Shown here one piece after another: positions 44,050 through 54,623 of a stretch of 64,000 bases of DNA (the stretch's first letter is position 1; each line of letters opens with the position of its first letter). The notes beneath the pieces are model-generated. The model was not told the origin of the DNA and searched no databases. It worked only from the letters and a program-made list of their open reading frames with translations. This DNA comes from Castor canadensis (taxonomy: Eukaryota > Chordata > Mammalia > Rodentia > Castoridae): contig NC_133390.1 of assembly GCF_047511655.1 (NCBI RefSeq), positions 163,964,583-164,028,582 of the forward strand. Reading direction: 5' to 3'. Position numbers and translations under genes: made by a program.

Positions 44050-44173
44050 TGTACAGCTGCGTGCCTTAGACCCAGATACTCAGGAGGCTGAGGCAGGAGG
44101 ATCTCTTGAGCTCAGGAGCTCATGGCCAGCCTGGGCAGCATAACAAGACCTCATCTCAAAAAAAAAAAAAAAG
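44050..44173 (+). mobile_element. B1-type SINE
   Basis: ACTCAGGAGGCTGAGGCAGG, GGCCAGCCTGGGCAGCATAA and a poly(A) tail. Confidence 0.9.
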
Positions 44174-44420
44174 CTATATAGATCTTGTAATTGCTGTAAA
44201 TAATAATGATATTGATAGTATGGTAAGGAGAAGCTCCTGCTTCTGAAAGAATCCCAGGTGAATGGACTTGGAGCAGAGGAGGGGAGGAGAAGAGAGACCA
44301 CCCGGAGGAGGGGGCTCTTACTTTAGGAACACTTGAACTTCTATGTAAAATGCTGTGTTTAAGCATACATGTGTTCTTGGAGGGAGATGGCCCATAGCCA
44401 CATCAGTTTCTCAGAGGGGT

Positions 44421-44465
<45 letters not shown>

Positions 44466-45465
44466 ACATTTAAAAATTACCAATTTACAGAAATGAAGAG
44501 CTAAAAGAAGGAAGCAGATGAGACAAGAGGTCCATGCTCATCCATGGATGGAGTGACACACTTCCATGAACCTAGGCCTTGGGGTGGGGTGGTGGAGAGT
44601 ATAAAAAAAAGAGGCAAAGGAGAGAGAATCATTGGAATGAAGACAGAGAATCAAGCCAGCTCACAGTGGAATGGAATGGGAATTAGCTCAGCTATCATGT
44701 GGCCCAGAGAAGGCTCCCAGAGGCTGTTGGCTAAAGGCTGGGTGAGCGGATAGATGGGCAGGCAGCCCGACCCAGCAGCTGAGGATTGGGGAAACTAGAG
44801 AGGCAAACCAGATCTGGAGGGAGGGAATAAAAGAGACCTTGACTACACAGTTTCTGGGAACTGTGGAGGGATTGAGTGAAGACATTTTTTCCATTTGCCT
44901 GGTGTGATGGGAAAGAACTGTCAACCAGTGTGTAGTTTTCCAGATCTGAAATATTTTTGACTCTGGGTATTTGTGAAAGGCTGTTAACTATTGGCTCTAT
45001 GGCTTCTTAGGGACATCTCATGTTACAGTGGGGTAGGCAGAGATTTAGCTATCTAACAATTGTGGGCTTGTATCCTGATTAGGCCATTTCCTTCCTTCCT
45101 TCCTTCCTTCCTTCCTTCCTTCCTTCCTTCCTTCCTTCCTTCCTTCATTTATTCATGCAATTGTTTCTTAATTGTTTCTACTATGCCCAGGTTACTATTA
45201 AGTGCTGGGCATGGAACAATAAATAAGAGAAGAACCCTGGGCTCAAAAAAAAACCTTACTTATATTTGAGGAAATGAACCATGACAGTGCAGTATGATAG
45301 GTGCTAGGACTGGAGCCATGCATAGGTTGCTATAGGAAAAAGGACACCCATGCTCCTTCAAACCTCAGGCTCCTTATCTGAAAAATGGGAATTATAGCAC
45401 TCAGTATAAGCAGTTTCCTGGCACAGGCCAGGACCCCTGCTTGACATAAGTCAGGAGCTCATTGC
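44174..45465. other. No gene; two microsatellites
   Basis: Holds an (AC)n run at 44,424-44,460 (about 18 units) and a (TTCC)n run at 45,087-45,146 (about 15 units). The remainder is unassigned. Confidence 0.5.
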
Positions 45466-46735
45466 TGCCTATAATTTATTCATTTATTCAATAAATGTTG
45501 AATTTTATTCATTTATTCAACAAATGTTAAGTGTGCCAGGCACTGCTGTGGATGATAGGCATTTAATGTTAAAATTAACAGATAAATATCCCTCTCTTCA
45601 TCAAGAGTACATTCTAGTACAGGGAAAAACAAACAATAAATAAATTAGCAAAATATTTAGTAAGCTAAATGATGGCAAGAGACTTGGAGACAAATAGACA
45701 TGAAAGGTGGGAAGAACTGAGGGGAGAGGCTTCAGCTTAAGTAAAATAATCAAGAAAAGTCTCTGAAAAGGAGATTTGTTAGCAAGAATTTCAAAGAGGA
45801 GAGGGACTAGGCCATGGAGAGAGCTGGGGAAAAGATTTTCTAGAAGATCCACAAATGCAAAGGGCTATGGCTGGATGGTGAGTACATGTGATAAGTAAGC
45901 ATCATCCAGACACCAGTGGCTGGGAGGAGGTGTCTAGGTGAATATATTAATAGATGGGGTTGAAAGGAAGCCTTGGAGAAGAACAGGCAGGGTAGGTTTT
46001 TGGGGGGCATTGTGAGGCCTTTGACTCTAAGTGAAATTGGAGCCACTGGAGAACTTTGAGCAGAAGTAAAAAGCATCAGTCTGATTTAAAGGATTGCTTG
46101 TTCTGAGCGTGTACCTTGTCAAGGAGCACAAAAGCTGAGAACACCAGTTAGGAGGAGGAGGCAATGGAGATTTAGGCTAATGTGGAAGCAAAGGGAATGT
46201 TTAGCATCTGGGTATTTGAAGGTGGTATCAACACAGTCTTACTGACGGATTGACTGTGAAGGGCAGACAGGCAAGAGAAAGAGTCAAGGATGACTTGAGG
46301 ATTTTTGGCCTTAGCCACTAACTATGATGGAGAAGACCAAGAGAGGAGCAACAAAGGGAGGAAAAACATAAGTTCGAGGGACATTATGTTGAAAAAGCCA
46401 AGTGAAAATGCAAATAGAGATGCTGGGTAAGCAGCTGAATATGTAAGTCTGAAGTCTATAGGTAGGGTCCTCGTTAGAGATACACAGTTAGGACTTTTCA
46501 GTATATAATTGACATTTAAACCCACAAGAGTTTGTGAAATAAGAGAATAAGGTAGTGAAGTAAGAGAATGAAAAGGGGAGCTGAGGATTTAGTCCAGGGA
46601 ATCCCCAATAGCCAGGAATGGTGGACTCATCTGCTTTTAATTTGGGAGTGCCAAGGCTAGACATGGATATTCTGCAAAGATTGGCCAATGTTTTGCCTCC
46701 CAGTTCTGAACACAAATGCTCACCAAGGAAGGGAA
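45466..46735 (-). mobile_element. Long L2 relic
   Basis: About 1.2 kb of antisense LINE-2: GTGCCAGGCACTGCTGTGGA, GAGTACATTCTAGTACAGGG, TGCAAAGGGCTATGGCTGG, GTCAAGGATGACTTGAGGAT and TAAGTCTGAAGTCTATAGGT in order. It starts with a partial duplication of an ATTCATTTATTCAA motif. Confidence 0.75.
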
Positions 46736-46794
46736 AAGTCTGCAGAAGAAAACAAAAATCAATTTAAAATAGATCATGTTAGGGGACTAGGAAG

Positions 46795-47199
46795 TAGTGA
46801 AGAGGACTGGTAGAGATGAGCCAACATGGTTGTAATACGCATATGCATGGTAACAACACTAGAATCTCTCTGAATAGCTATCTTTATCTCAAACTAGCAA
46901 AAACGCTATGTTTTTCTTATTATCTCTTATGTTTTCTCTTCAACAAAGTCTGAGAACAGGAGGGTGGAACAGGTTCTACTGGGAAGCAGGGTAGGGGGGA
47001 TAGGGAGGGGGAAGAAGATAGCCCAAATAATGATTCACATGTACAAAAAAATAATTTGTGCAAATGGAAAAAAAGGAAGTATGTAAATGAATACAATAAA
47101 CAAAAGAAGAATGGTGGAGGGGGTGAATTCAAACATGACATATTGTAAGAACTTTTGTAAATGCCACAGTACAACCCCACCCAGCACAACAATAACAAA
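46795..47199 (+). mobile_element. L1 3' ends, two in a row
   Basis: The first (about 46,795-47,095) has TAGCTATCTTTATCTCAAAC, GGGTAGGGGGGATAGGGAGG and an A-rich tail. The second (about 47,105-47,199) has AGAACTTTTGTAAATGCCAC and CCCACCCAGCACAACAATAA, the end of another L1 subfamily. The second ends where the TOP1-derived fragment begins. Confidence 0.65.
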
Positions 47200-47267
47200 T
47201 ACAGGATCTTTATGTTCTAGGAATTTCCACTTGATGCCTTCAGGATAGCGCTCTTCTTCCCACCTTT
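47196..47267 (-). pseudogene. TOP1: TOP1 coding-sequence fragment, antisense
   Basis: On the minus strand this about 70-bp piece encodes WEEERYPEGIKWKFLEHK, then DPVF. It matches the part of vertebrate DNA topoisomerase I near residues 206-227 except for G to D in the GPVF motif. No homology to TOP1 is seen before GTGGGAAG or after GTATTTG. It has no start codon or exon of its own, and is a relic rather than a gene. It could be a piece of a processed TOP1 pseudogene, or a copied exon with intron remains (a pyrimidine-rich GTTTTTGAAAG precedes the match). The true TOP1 gene starts about 6.8 kb to the right in the opposite direction. Confidence 0.8.
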
Positions 47268-48215
47268 CAAAAACAAGCACAACCTCATTTACTGATCATT
47301 TTGCCTAATGTAGAGATCATTACCTATTAAAATGCCAAAACAATTATCTGCTTAATTGATTGGACTTATTCAAGGCCTTGATCAAAATAACCAGTCTTTT
47401 TTTGGTTTGTTAGGCAGGCACTCTACCACTTGAGCCATTCCACCAGCCTAATAACCAGTGCCTTTCACTTTGAAAAATACTAGAAGCCATTATATATATA
47501 TATAATGCCACAGAAATGCCACTTTCAGGGTCATTCAGGGTTGGTGGGAGGATCTGGAGTCTTTAGCACTGTCTTTCTCCGATCAAGTCCTTAAGGCTAG
47601 ACTGCCATGAAGAAAAGGTTCTTCTGCTTCCCTGGCATGATAGCTCTCTCACAAAGTCCCAGAACAGTGTATTGTAATTATGGGTTACTTTGACTGTCTC
47701 TTCTGCAGGCTGCAGCCTCCCCGAGGTGGAGGCAGGTCATGTTGAACTCATCACGGTACAACTAGCAGGGTCTGGCACCAAATAAACATCAGGAAATGTT
47801 AGTGGAACTTAACTGCTTGGCAGAAGCTGACAAGGAATATCATCTTCCTGGGTTCTGAGTATCTTTCCAGCTTTACCATCAGAGCTGGTGTCTATTCCAC
47901 TAGATCCCATTCCTGGTATCCATAGCTGAGTCTTAGGAAGGCAGAGACTTCCCCTGCAGGCCTGGACTCTGTCCTTTGGGAGGAGAATAGCTAGCCTCTG
48001 GGGCCTGAAGGATAAGGCATCCTGAAAAACTAGTTCTTTGAATCAATCTTCAAGTGGAAAAGGGCCCAGAACCCTGGAGGTGAAGTTGGAAGCAACTTAT
48101 AGCCTCTCAGAAGCAAAAAAGATTGCCTCTGCCAAAAAATCTCCTTGATAAACCCAGAATTCCTGACACATCAACAGTGCCCACAGTTTAAGGGCCTTGA
48201 GATGATCCAATAGCC
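47268..48215. other. No gene; ID fragment
   Basis: Antisense ID-like piece at about 47,400-47,448 (GGCAGGCACTCTACCACTTG). A short L2/MIR 3'-like piece around 47,720-47,800. The remainder is unassigned. Confidence 0.45.
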
Positions 48216-48850
48216 CTGAATTTGAAATCAACAGACCCTTTTATTATGTGTCTTGTCCATCAGAAAACAAACACAAACCCTATCTTAGCCCCAGGCTACT
48301 CCAGTTACTACGTTACATTCCTCCCCTGTTTACAGCTAAGCCTTCTGAACAACTTGTCTAAACTTGCCATCTCCACTTCCTCACCTTCCATTTACTTCCT
48401 AACCCAGGTCCATCCCTAAAATAAGGCTGTCCTTCCAGGCCTTCCCAAATGACCTCATCTAGTCTAATTACTTCAGGTACCATCTTGATGCTGGCAATTT
48501 ACAGTTGATTTCCTGAACCCCAAAGTCCATCCTGACTCAGCTGATCCACAGACACTTCAAACTCAACATGGGTAGATCTGAATTCATCATCTTTTTCACA
48601 AACCATCTCATCCCCTAGTGTTCCTTGTTTTTGTGAATGCCATCTCCAACCACATCCTTGTCTCCTCCCCTCTCCTTTCCCTGACATACATGATTTATCA
48701 CAGATACATCAACCTTATGCCGTAAATATCCACCCACACGTGTTTCTCTCCATCCTCATGGCTTGTTTGGTGATCAGGATCATAAACATCAAAATTTTTG
48801 ACCACATGAAGGCAACAACCTTCTTAACTGTGGTCTAACAAGCCTCCAGT
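48216..48850 (+). mobile_element. L2 relic
   Basis: Sense LINE-2: CTTCAAACTCAACATGGGTA, GAATTCATCATCTTTTTCAC, then GCCATCTCCAACCACATCCT. Confidence 0.65.
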
Positions 48851-48969
48851 CTTGGCTACTTCAAATCTTATTTCTATACTACAGGTAGTATTTTCTAAAA
48901 TGCATATGGATTATGTTCTTCCATTTCTTAAAACTCATAGTGTCCATTAAGCCATGCTCCACTCCTTTG

Positions 48970-49070
48970 CTTTTAGTTTATTTTTCAGACAGGGTCTTGT
49001 GCTTTTGCCTACACTGGCCTCAGGTTGTGATCTGTCTCCTGAGTAGCTGTAAACCACCATGCCCTGCTCG
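48970..49070 (-). mobile_element. B1-type SINE fragment
   Basis: TTTTTCAGACAGGGTCTTGT, TCTCCTGAGTAGCTGTAAAC and CACCATGCCCTGC, read antisense. Confidence 0.8.
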
Positions 49071-49679
49071 AGATATTTTTAATAATGTCAAAGAAGGCAA
49101 ATGGAAGAGGAGAGCAACAAGAAAAGATGCTTTAGGTGGCAAGGCTCTGGGGAGAGAGAAGAGATAGAACTGAGGACTTGGAGTGCATGTTGCAGGTGGA
49201 TAGGGAGGTAGATCTTTTCAAACCCTGACCCCAGTTAAACTGTCACCTGCTGATTACTGAATGAGGCTGCTACTTCAGTTCCATTTTTGTGGGGAGTCAT
49301 GCTGGGTCAGTTTGGGGTTTTTCTCACTTCTAGGATCTTCCAATGTTTCCTGGAGTCCTGGTTTCTGCCTCTTCCTGTCTCTGATTGCTGGTTCTCCAGC
49401 TGGAGGCAGCTGGACCTGAACAGCAATAGGACACCCCAGTGACACACCCTGTGAGAGGGAGAATCAGAGAGTGACTGTCATAATTTCTCCTTGGGCTGCT
49501 TCTTAGACATGGGCCCCAAACCTTTACAATGTGCATCTCCACAGTCATTCCAAATGACCTGCTATGGTTGACAATAGCTCTCAAACACTTGGAATGATTT
49601 GGGTGGGTCTCCTAGCCAAACCTCCAGGTTAGGTTGAGAGCTAACCTGCGTATCTCCAGCATCAAGTCCACTGAACTGG
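49071..49679. other. No gene seen
   Basis: Unassigned. The minus-strand frame at 49,330-49,584 shows no motif. Confidence 0.4.
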
Positions 49680-49945
49680 TTCCACTCTACTCTCTCTGCT
49701 TTGCTGCCTGTGGTTGTTCTCATACCTGTTCAAAACCCTGTCATAGCTCACCCTGAAGTAGCTCCACCATCATTAAAAGAGCTCTTCCACCTTCCTGGCC
49801 CTGTTCTTTTCACATTTACCTTCTGCTCTAGCCTGGCCAAAGCTATTCATGCCCCCGATTTTCTGCTTTTGCACATGTTGCTGTTCTTCTTGCAATATCT
49901 TCCCTTTCGTACCACAGGCCTCCCCCTCTTCATCTTTCAAGAATG
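49680..49945 (+). repeat. L2 fragment
   Basis: CAAAACCCTGTCATAGCTCA, TGCTTTTGCACATGTTGCTG and GCAATATCTTCCCTTTC are sense LINE-2. Confidence 0.65.
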
Positions 49946-49952
49946 GCATGTT

Positions 49953-50047
49953 GGGCTGGAGGCATGGCTCAGGTAGTAGAGCACCTGCCTAGCAAGTACA
50001 AAGCCCTGAGTTTAAATCCCAGTACCACCAAGAAAAGAGAAAAAAAG
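49953..50047 (+). mobile_element. ID-like SINE with target-site duplication
   Basis: GGGCTGGAGGCATGGCTCAG, GCACCTGCCTAGCAAGTACA and AGCCCTGAGTTTAAATCCC. AAGAATGGCATG before it and AAGAATGACATG after it form the duplication. Confidence 0.9.
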
Positions 50048-51800
50048 AATGACATGCAACTGGAAGCCTTTCGTAATATTACACACACACACACCCTGGG
50101 TGCTACTGGTGAGTTGAATGTACCTCCTCCATCCCAGATCCCAGAGCTGGTGACTGGCTACCTCTTCCCTATTATTCCTTGTACCTCGGAGCAACGGTTG
50201 GGGAATATGTCCTTATTAGACTAGGAATTCCTCCAAAATGAGGAGTAGGTGTCTTATTAGTATTAGTATTAGCAAAGACCTGTCCACCTCATAGTACCTA
50301 TTATACTCTCATTCCTCAGGCAATAAAGGTTGAATGATCAAATGTTCTCATCACAGCAAGGATGTCTTCTGGCAGGAAGACAATGGAGGTGCACAAAAGT
50401 GGATTCCTTTCCTCATCCTGAGCCACATGGTCAGGCTTCTAAATTCTTACTGCCTGCCTAACTTCGTCTCATTCTAATGTTCAAGAGTCATCAGATTTCC
50501 TGTTGGCTGTTTCCTTTTAATTCCACAATTTTCAGTCTTTGGGGAACTGTTTCATTACCAGCAGGGAAGGGGATGTTTCTGGTAGTTACTAGGATCACCA
50601 GCTTGAATCTCTTCCATGGGTCACCAAACAGGTTCTTACTGAGGATGTCCAAATCTTGAAAGGGTAGTGAATGAATCCTTAGGCAAGCCACCATAGGCAG
50701 GGAGAAATGCTAGAAAACACTGTTTCCAAAGATATCGCAGAGCCTAGAATATGCCAGCATCTTGGGATCAAAACGTCAGGAAAGACAACCAGGTGCTAGA
50801 ACATGAGGGTCCCAGAGCAGGGGCAAAATGGTAGCAGAAACTGCAAGGTTCCTTGAATTAAGCATAGATTAGTGTGGAGTACCACATACAGCCACTGCTT
50901 TTATGTGACACATCAATCATCAGAGCTTGGTTAAAAAACGGGTAATTTATTTAAAGGTCCCAGAGCAGAAATGCAACTTGCTTCAAAGAAAGTAGGAACA
51001 AGCACTTCAAACTTCATCAGGGTCTTTTCTCTGCATTTTAGCATTCTCTGCCCTCTCCCTACTCCTACTGCTTTTAGTTTTCTCTGCCAGGAGCAGCTCC
51101 CTAATTTATATACCATAGATCTATTAACAAGAAGAGAAACAAAACTACTCTCTCTTCAATTCTTAAGTCTCAAGGGATTTAATCTGAGTGCCCAAACAAC
51201 TGTAGCAAAGGAACAACAGTGCATTGTTGTGTACATTGTTCCTCCATAACCTTGAAAATCTGGGGAAAAGTTCCTGAAGAAAAGTTGCTCAGAAAACCAT
51301 ATAGGTGTTCAGTTCTGGGAAACAGGAGTTGATCAAGTTAGATAAAAACAAGCCCAAGAGAGTCAGAAGCAATGGATGAGGCCGAATCTTGGAACCACGT
51401 AGATCAGTGTCCTGAGTCCACTCATTCCAAAGTGCCCAAATCTCAAGAAGTAGACTGGAAACAAAGGGTCCTAGGCTAACAAATGTTTTGAAGACACTGC
51501 ACACCATGTCCCTCTTTTAAGAGTGATGCAGCTATTAGCATATTAAAGGTGCTAAGCAGTCCTCTGGGAAAAGACCTGTTTAACTTTAAATCATAATGAT
51601 GTACGTACTGGTGGAATAGCTATAAATCACTTTCACAATACATGCTTTCTTCTGTTAGTTATTTTTATGGGGGGTGGGATGGTCCATGAGTGAATAGTCT
51701 TGACTTAAAGTAGTGTTTCTCAAACCAAATTTATTGCCTTTGATCTTCCTGGAGTCTTATCTTCCCTCTCTGTGCTATTCCTCAACTTTTTAAAATTTAA
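50048..51800. other. About 1.7 kb of unassigned DNA, no gene
   Basis: Short frames only; those at 50,477-50,694 and 50,931-51,249 overlap on both strands. An (ATT)n run lies at 51,803-51,820. Confidence 0.45.
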
Positions 51801-51820
51801 CATTATTATTATTATTATTT

Positions 51821-52050
51821 TTGTGGTACTAGGGTTTGAACTTAGGGCCTTGCACTTGCTAGACAGATGCTCTACCACTTGAGCCATACCCCCAGTCCTT
51901 TTTGCTTTAGTTATTTTTGGAATAGGGTCTCCTGTTTATGTTCAAGCTGACCCTGGACCATGTGTGCTATTTACACTTCCAGAATAGCTGGAATGGCAGG
52001 TGCGTTCCACCACATCCAACTTTTATTGGTTGATATAGGGTCTCAACTTG
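51821..52050 (-). mobile_element. Composite SINE (7SL-like plus ID-like)
   Basis: GGTACTAGGGTTTGAACTTA, GCTCTACCACTTGAGCCATA, GGAATGGCAGGTGCGTTCCA, read antisense. Confidence 0.85.
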
Positions 52051-52149
52051 TGTGAGGTTACACATCTAATAGCAGAGAATTCAAACTTAAGTTGGCTTGA
52101 CTCCCAAGGATGCACTTCCAACTCTATGTTCATTTACTTGTCGATTGGT

Positions 52150-52500
52150 TACCTCTTCTGAAGGAGGACTTGTTGCTGGGTTCTGGGGATTGAGTGCTAA
52201 GCAAGGTGAACAAGTCCTCACCCTGTAGATCTTACATTCTAGAGGGGAGATAGATGTTAAATCACCAATTACCCTATTAGTAACTTAACACTTGTGGTAA
52301 TTGTTAAACAGAAGAAACTATGCGGGGGCAGTACTTGGTCTGCATATGCAAGTGGGTCAGAGTTTGGGAGTGTGGGGTCGCTATGTGAAAGTGATATTTG
52401 GGTTGAGTTTTGAAGCATTCACAAGGATTAACCCCAAAGTGTTTATCACTGGATCTGATAGAGATGACTTTATGGTCCATGGATGAACATTTTTCTTTCT
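52150..52500 (-). repeat. L2 fragment
   Basis: GATCTTACATTCTAGAGGGG and TTGGGTTGAGTTTTGAAGCA fit the antisense LINE-2 body. Likely one element with the piece at 52,740-53,130, split by a SINE. Confidence 0.6.
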
Positions 52501-52517
52501 ACTTATTTATTTACTTA

Positions 52518-52735
52518 ATTATTGCAGTATTGGGAATTGGCCCAGGGCCTTGCACATTCAAGGCAAGTGGTTTACCCTAAGCTAGGGCCCCAGCTTTTTT
52601 TTTTTTTTTTTCACTTATATTTCGAGACAAAATCCCACTAAGCTGCCCAAACTGGCCTTGAACTTGCCCTTCTCTAGTCTCAGCCTCCTCAGTAGTAGGG
52701 ATTACAGACATTTGCCACCATGTCTGGTTTCTATT
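52518..52735 (-). mobile_element. Composite SINE (B1 plus ID)
   Basis: GCAGTATTGGGAATTGGCCC, GGTTTACCCTAAGCTAGGGC, a T run, GTCTCAGCCTCCTCAGTAGT and GCCACCATGTCTGG, read antisense. Confidence 0.85.
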
Positions 52736-52739
52736 TATT

Positions 52740-53130
52740 AAGTGATTTTGTAGATATTTAGACTGAAGTTAAGCTCAGAAGGGTAAATTAAAATATTAAA
52801 TGATAGAAGAAGTGGGAATGATGTGGTGAAGTCCTCAAGGGGACAATGATCACATTTTCATATTGAAAAGATCACTTAGGCAACTGCTGGAACGCAGTTT
52901 GGGAGAGGGCCAGAATGGTAACCAAGACTCCTGTACTGTAATTATCCAAGCAAGAGGTAATGCAGATTTCAACCAGAGAGTGTGGAAAGATACAATCAGC
53001 TGGACTAACGAGAAATGAGGGAGGGGAAGTTGCCAGCATGGGAATTTTCTTGCTGAGTGGAAACGAGTTCGGCCCTGGAGAAGCTTGTGAGGCATTCAAG
53101 TATAGATGCCAGGAAGGTGGTAGCAAGTCA
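52740..53130 (-). repeat. L2 fragment
   Basis: TGTAATTATCCAAGCAAGAG and GGACTAACGAGAAATGAGGG fit the antisense LINE-2 body. Confidence 0.55.
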
Positions 53131-53500
53131 TTTATTTGAGACAGTTTGACTTTTTGGAAAATAGGCGACCACACGGATGACTGTTAGGATTCAGATCGGT
53201 GCTCTATAAACCGTAGTCTTTTCCCACAACATATCTTCTTAAGGACACAGCGGTGGAAAGAGCCAGGGCATTTTTTACGCAGAGGTCGTGTTTCCTTTGA
53301 TCGCGTACACAATTCCTGAGTCACAGTAGATGCTCAATAAATATTTGAAGAATGGATGAATGAAATTAGGCCCCGTTGTAACCCAAGGCTACATGTATGC
53401 AGTTGAAGACGGGACTGTTGGTTGGTTGAAAAGTTTCTTTTTAAGAAGTAGGTATGAAATAAAGCAAAAGTTTGGGTCTGGGCAAAGGCTAGAAAGGAGA
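53131..53500. other. No gene; upstream flank of the TOP1 CpG island
   Basis: A MIR/L2-like piece (GTAGATGCTCAATAAATATT; GAATGGATGAATGA) lies at 53,325-53,365. No coding sequence recognised. Confidence 0.5.
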
Positions 53501-53685
53501 CTCCTCCAGCCAAATGCCTCAGGGCCGCAATTAGCGCGTTAGGGACGCAGGTGAGAGCTGTAGGGTCCTCACTGCCAAGGTATTTGCAGCTTCGAGTTTC
53601 CCCCCAGCTCCAGGGAAATGCGGGAAGTAGGGTACTAACTCGGCCGGGGTTAGGACCACTCCCGCTGCGGCCTTTAAAGGCCCAC

Positions 53686-53691
53686 CACGTG
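53686..53691. promoter_or_regulatory. TOP1: E-box CACGTG
   Basis: A perfect CACGTG about 310 bp upstream of the likely start site, inside CCACGTGGCC. It is the Myc/Max and USF type of site. Confidence 0.6.
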
Positions 53692-53731
53692 GCCGTGCCG
53701 GCGGCCCCGGTCGGAAGGCGGTGCCTGGGCA

Positions 53732-53742
53732 GCGCCTGCGCA
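53732..53742 (-). promoter_or_regulatory. TOP1: NRF1-like site
   Basis: The minus strand reads TGCGCAGGCGC, the core of the NRF1 palindrome. Confidence 0.6.
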
Positions 53743-53810
53743 CTGCCTAGCACGGGGGTTCCGGGTTCCGAAAAAAGGCGCAGGCAGAGGAACTGAAGGT
53801 TGCTCCGGGT

Positions 53811-53816
53811 GGGCGG
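53811..53816 (+). promoter_or_regulatory. TOP1: GC box
   Basis: GGGCGG within GGTGGGCGGCGGGG, an Sp1/KLF-type site about 25 bp before the octamer. Confidence 0.6.
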
Positions 53817-53836
53817 CGGGGGAGGAGTTGCTCCTT

Positions 53837-53844
53837 ATGCAAAT
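53837..53844 (+). promoter_or_regulatory. TOP1: Octamer ATGCAAAT
   Basis: A perfect POU-factor octamer about 160 bp upstream of the likely start site. An octamer has also been described in the human TOP1 promoter, as I recall. Confidence 0.7.
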
Positions 53845-53952
53845 CACAGCGGAGCGCGTAGATCGGGGGTGGGGCTTGCGATGCAAAGGCGGCTCTGCTT
53901 CCCCAAGCCTGGAGAGGAGCGGCCACAACCCTCGGCCCCTTTCCGCGAGCTC

Positions 53953-53960
53953 TGACGTCG
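53953..53960 (+). promoter_or_regulatory. TOP1: CRE/ATF-like site
   Basis: TGACGTCG differs from the full CRE (TGACGTCA) at one base. It is about 40 bp upstream of the likely start site. A second ACGTC half follows at 53,963-53,968. Confidence 0.65.
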
Positions 53961-53970
53961 TCGACGTCCC

Positions 53971-53980
53971 ATTTAAAAGC
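53971..53980 (+). promoter_or_regulatory. TOP1: TATA-like element
   Basis: ATTTAAAAGC, AT-rich within strongly GC-rich DNA, spaced to suit a start site near 54,000-54,010. Whether it acts as a TATA box is inference. Confidence 0.5.
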
Positions 53981-53984
53981 GGCA

Positions 53985-53995
53985 GCGCAGGCGCA
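53985..53995 (+). promoter_or_regulatory. TOP1: NRF1-like site at the start region
   Basis: GCGCAGGCGCA, a second copy of the NRF1 core in the opposite orientation to the one at 53,732. Confidence 0.6.
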
Positions 53996-53999
53996 GTGA

Positions 54000-54256
54000 G
54001 CCGAAATACGAACTTAGGCTGTTACACAACTGCTGGGGTCTGTTCTCGCTGCTCGCCCGGCGGTCTGTCAGCGTCTCCGCCGCCGTCGCCTCCTCAGCTG
54101 TTCCGGGACGCTTGGGCGGGTTGCTGCTGCTGCCGCCGCCGCTTACCCGCGCCTCCGCGAGCCACGGAACCGGGTCCACCCGCGCAGGCCGGACCCGACT
54201 GTCCACGTCTCCCCCGCGCCGCCTAGCCTCCCGCTGCGCTCGCCGCCCCGGCCGAC
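54000..54256 (+). other. TOP1: TOP1 5' UTR (start site approximate)
   Basis: About 250 nt of GC-rich leader between the likely start site and the ATG. It contains CTG/CCG runs (54,121-54,143) and no upstream ATG, so nothing competes with the main start. The left border is inferred from the TATA-like element. Confidence 0.65.
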
Positions 54257-54289
54257 ATGAGCGGGGACCATCTCCACAACGATTCGCAG
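54257..54289 (+). CDS. TOP1: TOP1 exon 1, coding part (DNA topoisomerase I)
   Basis: Topoisomerase I relaxes supercoiled nuclear DNA during transcription and replication by cutting and rejoining one strand through a tyrosine intermediate. These 33 bases encode MSGDHLHNDSQ, the known N-terminus of vertebrate TOP1, and end at CAG followed by the donor GTACAG. The ATG lies in GCCGACATGA, with a purine at -3. Only the start of the disordered, lysine-rich N-terminal domain is encoded here; the core, linker and catalytic domains lie beyond the window. The CpG-island promoter fits broad expression. The match of exon 1 to exon 2 in the right phase makes the call firm. Confidence 0.97.
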
Positions 54290-54623
54290 GTACAGCTCGT
54301 CGGTCCCGGCCGCCCCAGCCCCCGCTCAGGCTCCTCCCGTGACCCCAGCGTTTCTCGCGACCCCGGCCCTGCCGCTTTGACAGGCCAGTGTCCCCGGCAT
54401 GGGGCGGCCTGCCGGAGGAGGTCTGTTCGTCAGGGTCCGGACAGAGCCAGCCAAGTTAGAGTTTGGGGAGGATGGCAGACTCGGGAGGCCGTTCGTGGGG
54501 ATCCTCGTTCCGGGGTGCGGGGTGCGGGGTGGGCCCGGGCTCCGGCCGCACGCGTCCGCCCGCCCGCCGGCCCGGGAGCTTCATGTGCCCGTTGTTTCAT
54601 GTTCCCTCCTTTTCTTTCCCCAG
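54290..54623 (+). other. TOP1: TOP1 intron 1
   Basis: A short 334-bp intron with GT (54,290) and AG (54,622-54,623) borders and a pyrimidine tract TTTTCTTTCCCCAG before the acceptor. It is CpG-rich throughout. Confidence 0.95.

Noticed and set aside
47035..47280. 81-codon minus-strand frame containing the TOP1 match, as a possible new gene
   Set aside because: After the TOP1-like part the frame runs through the antisense of an L1 3' end, so its remainder is not a protein sequence under selection.
53334..53753. 139-codon minus-strand frame upstream of TOP1, possibly a divergent gene
   Set aside because: It runs into the CpG island, where chance frames are frequent, and shows no recognisable protein pattern. 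A divergent non-coding RNA cannot be excluded from sequence.
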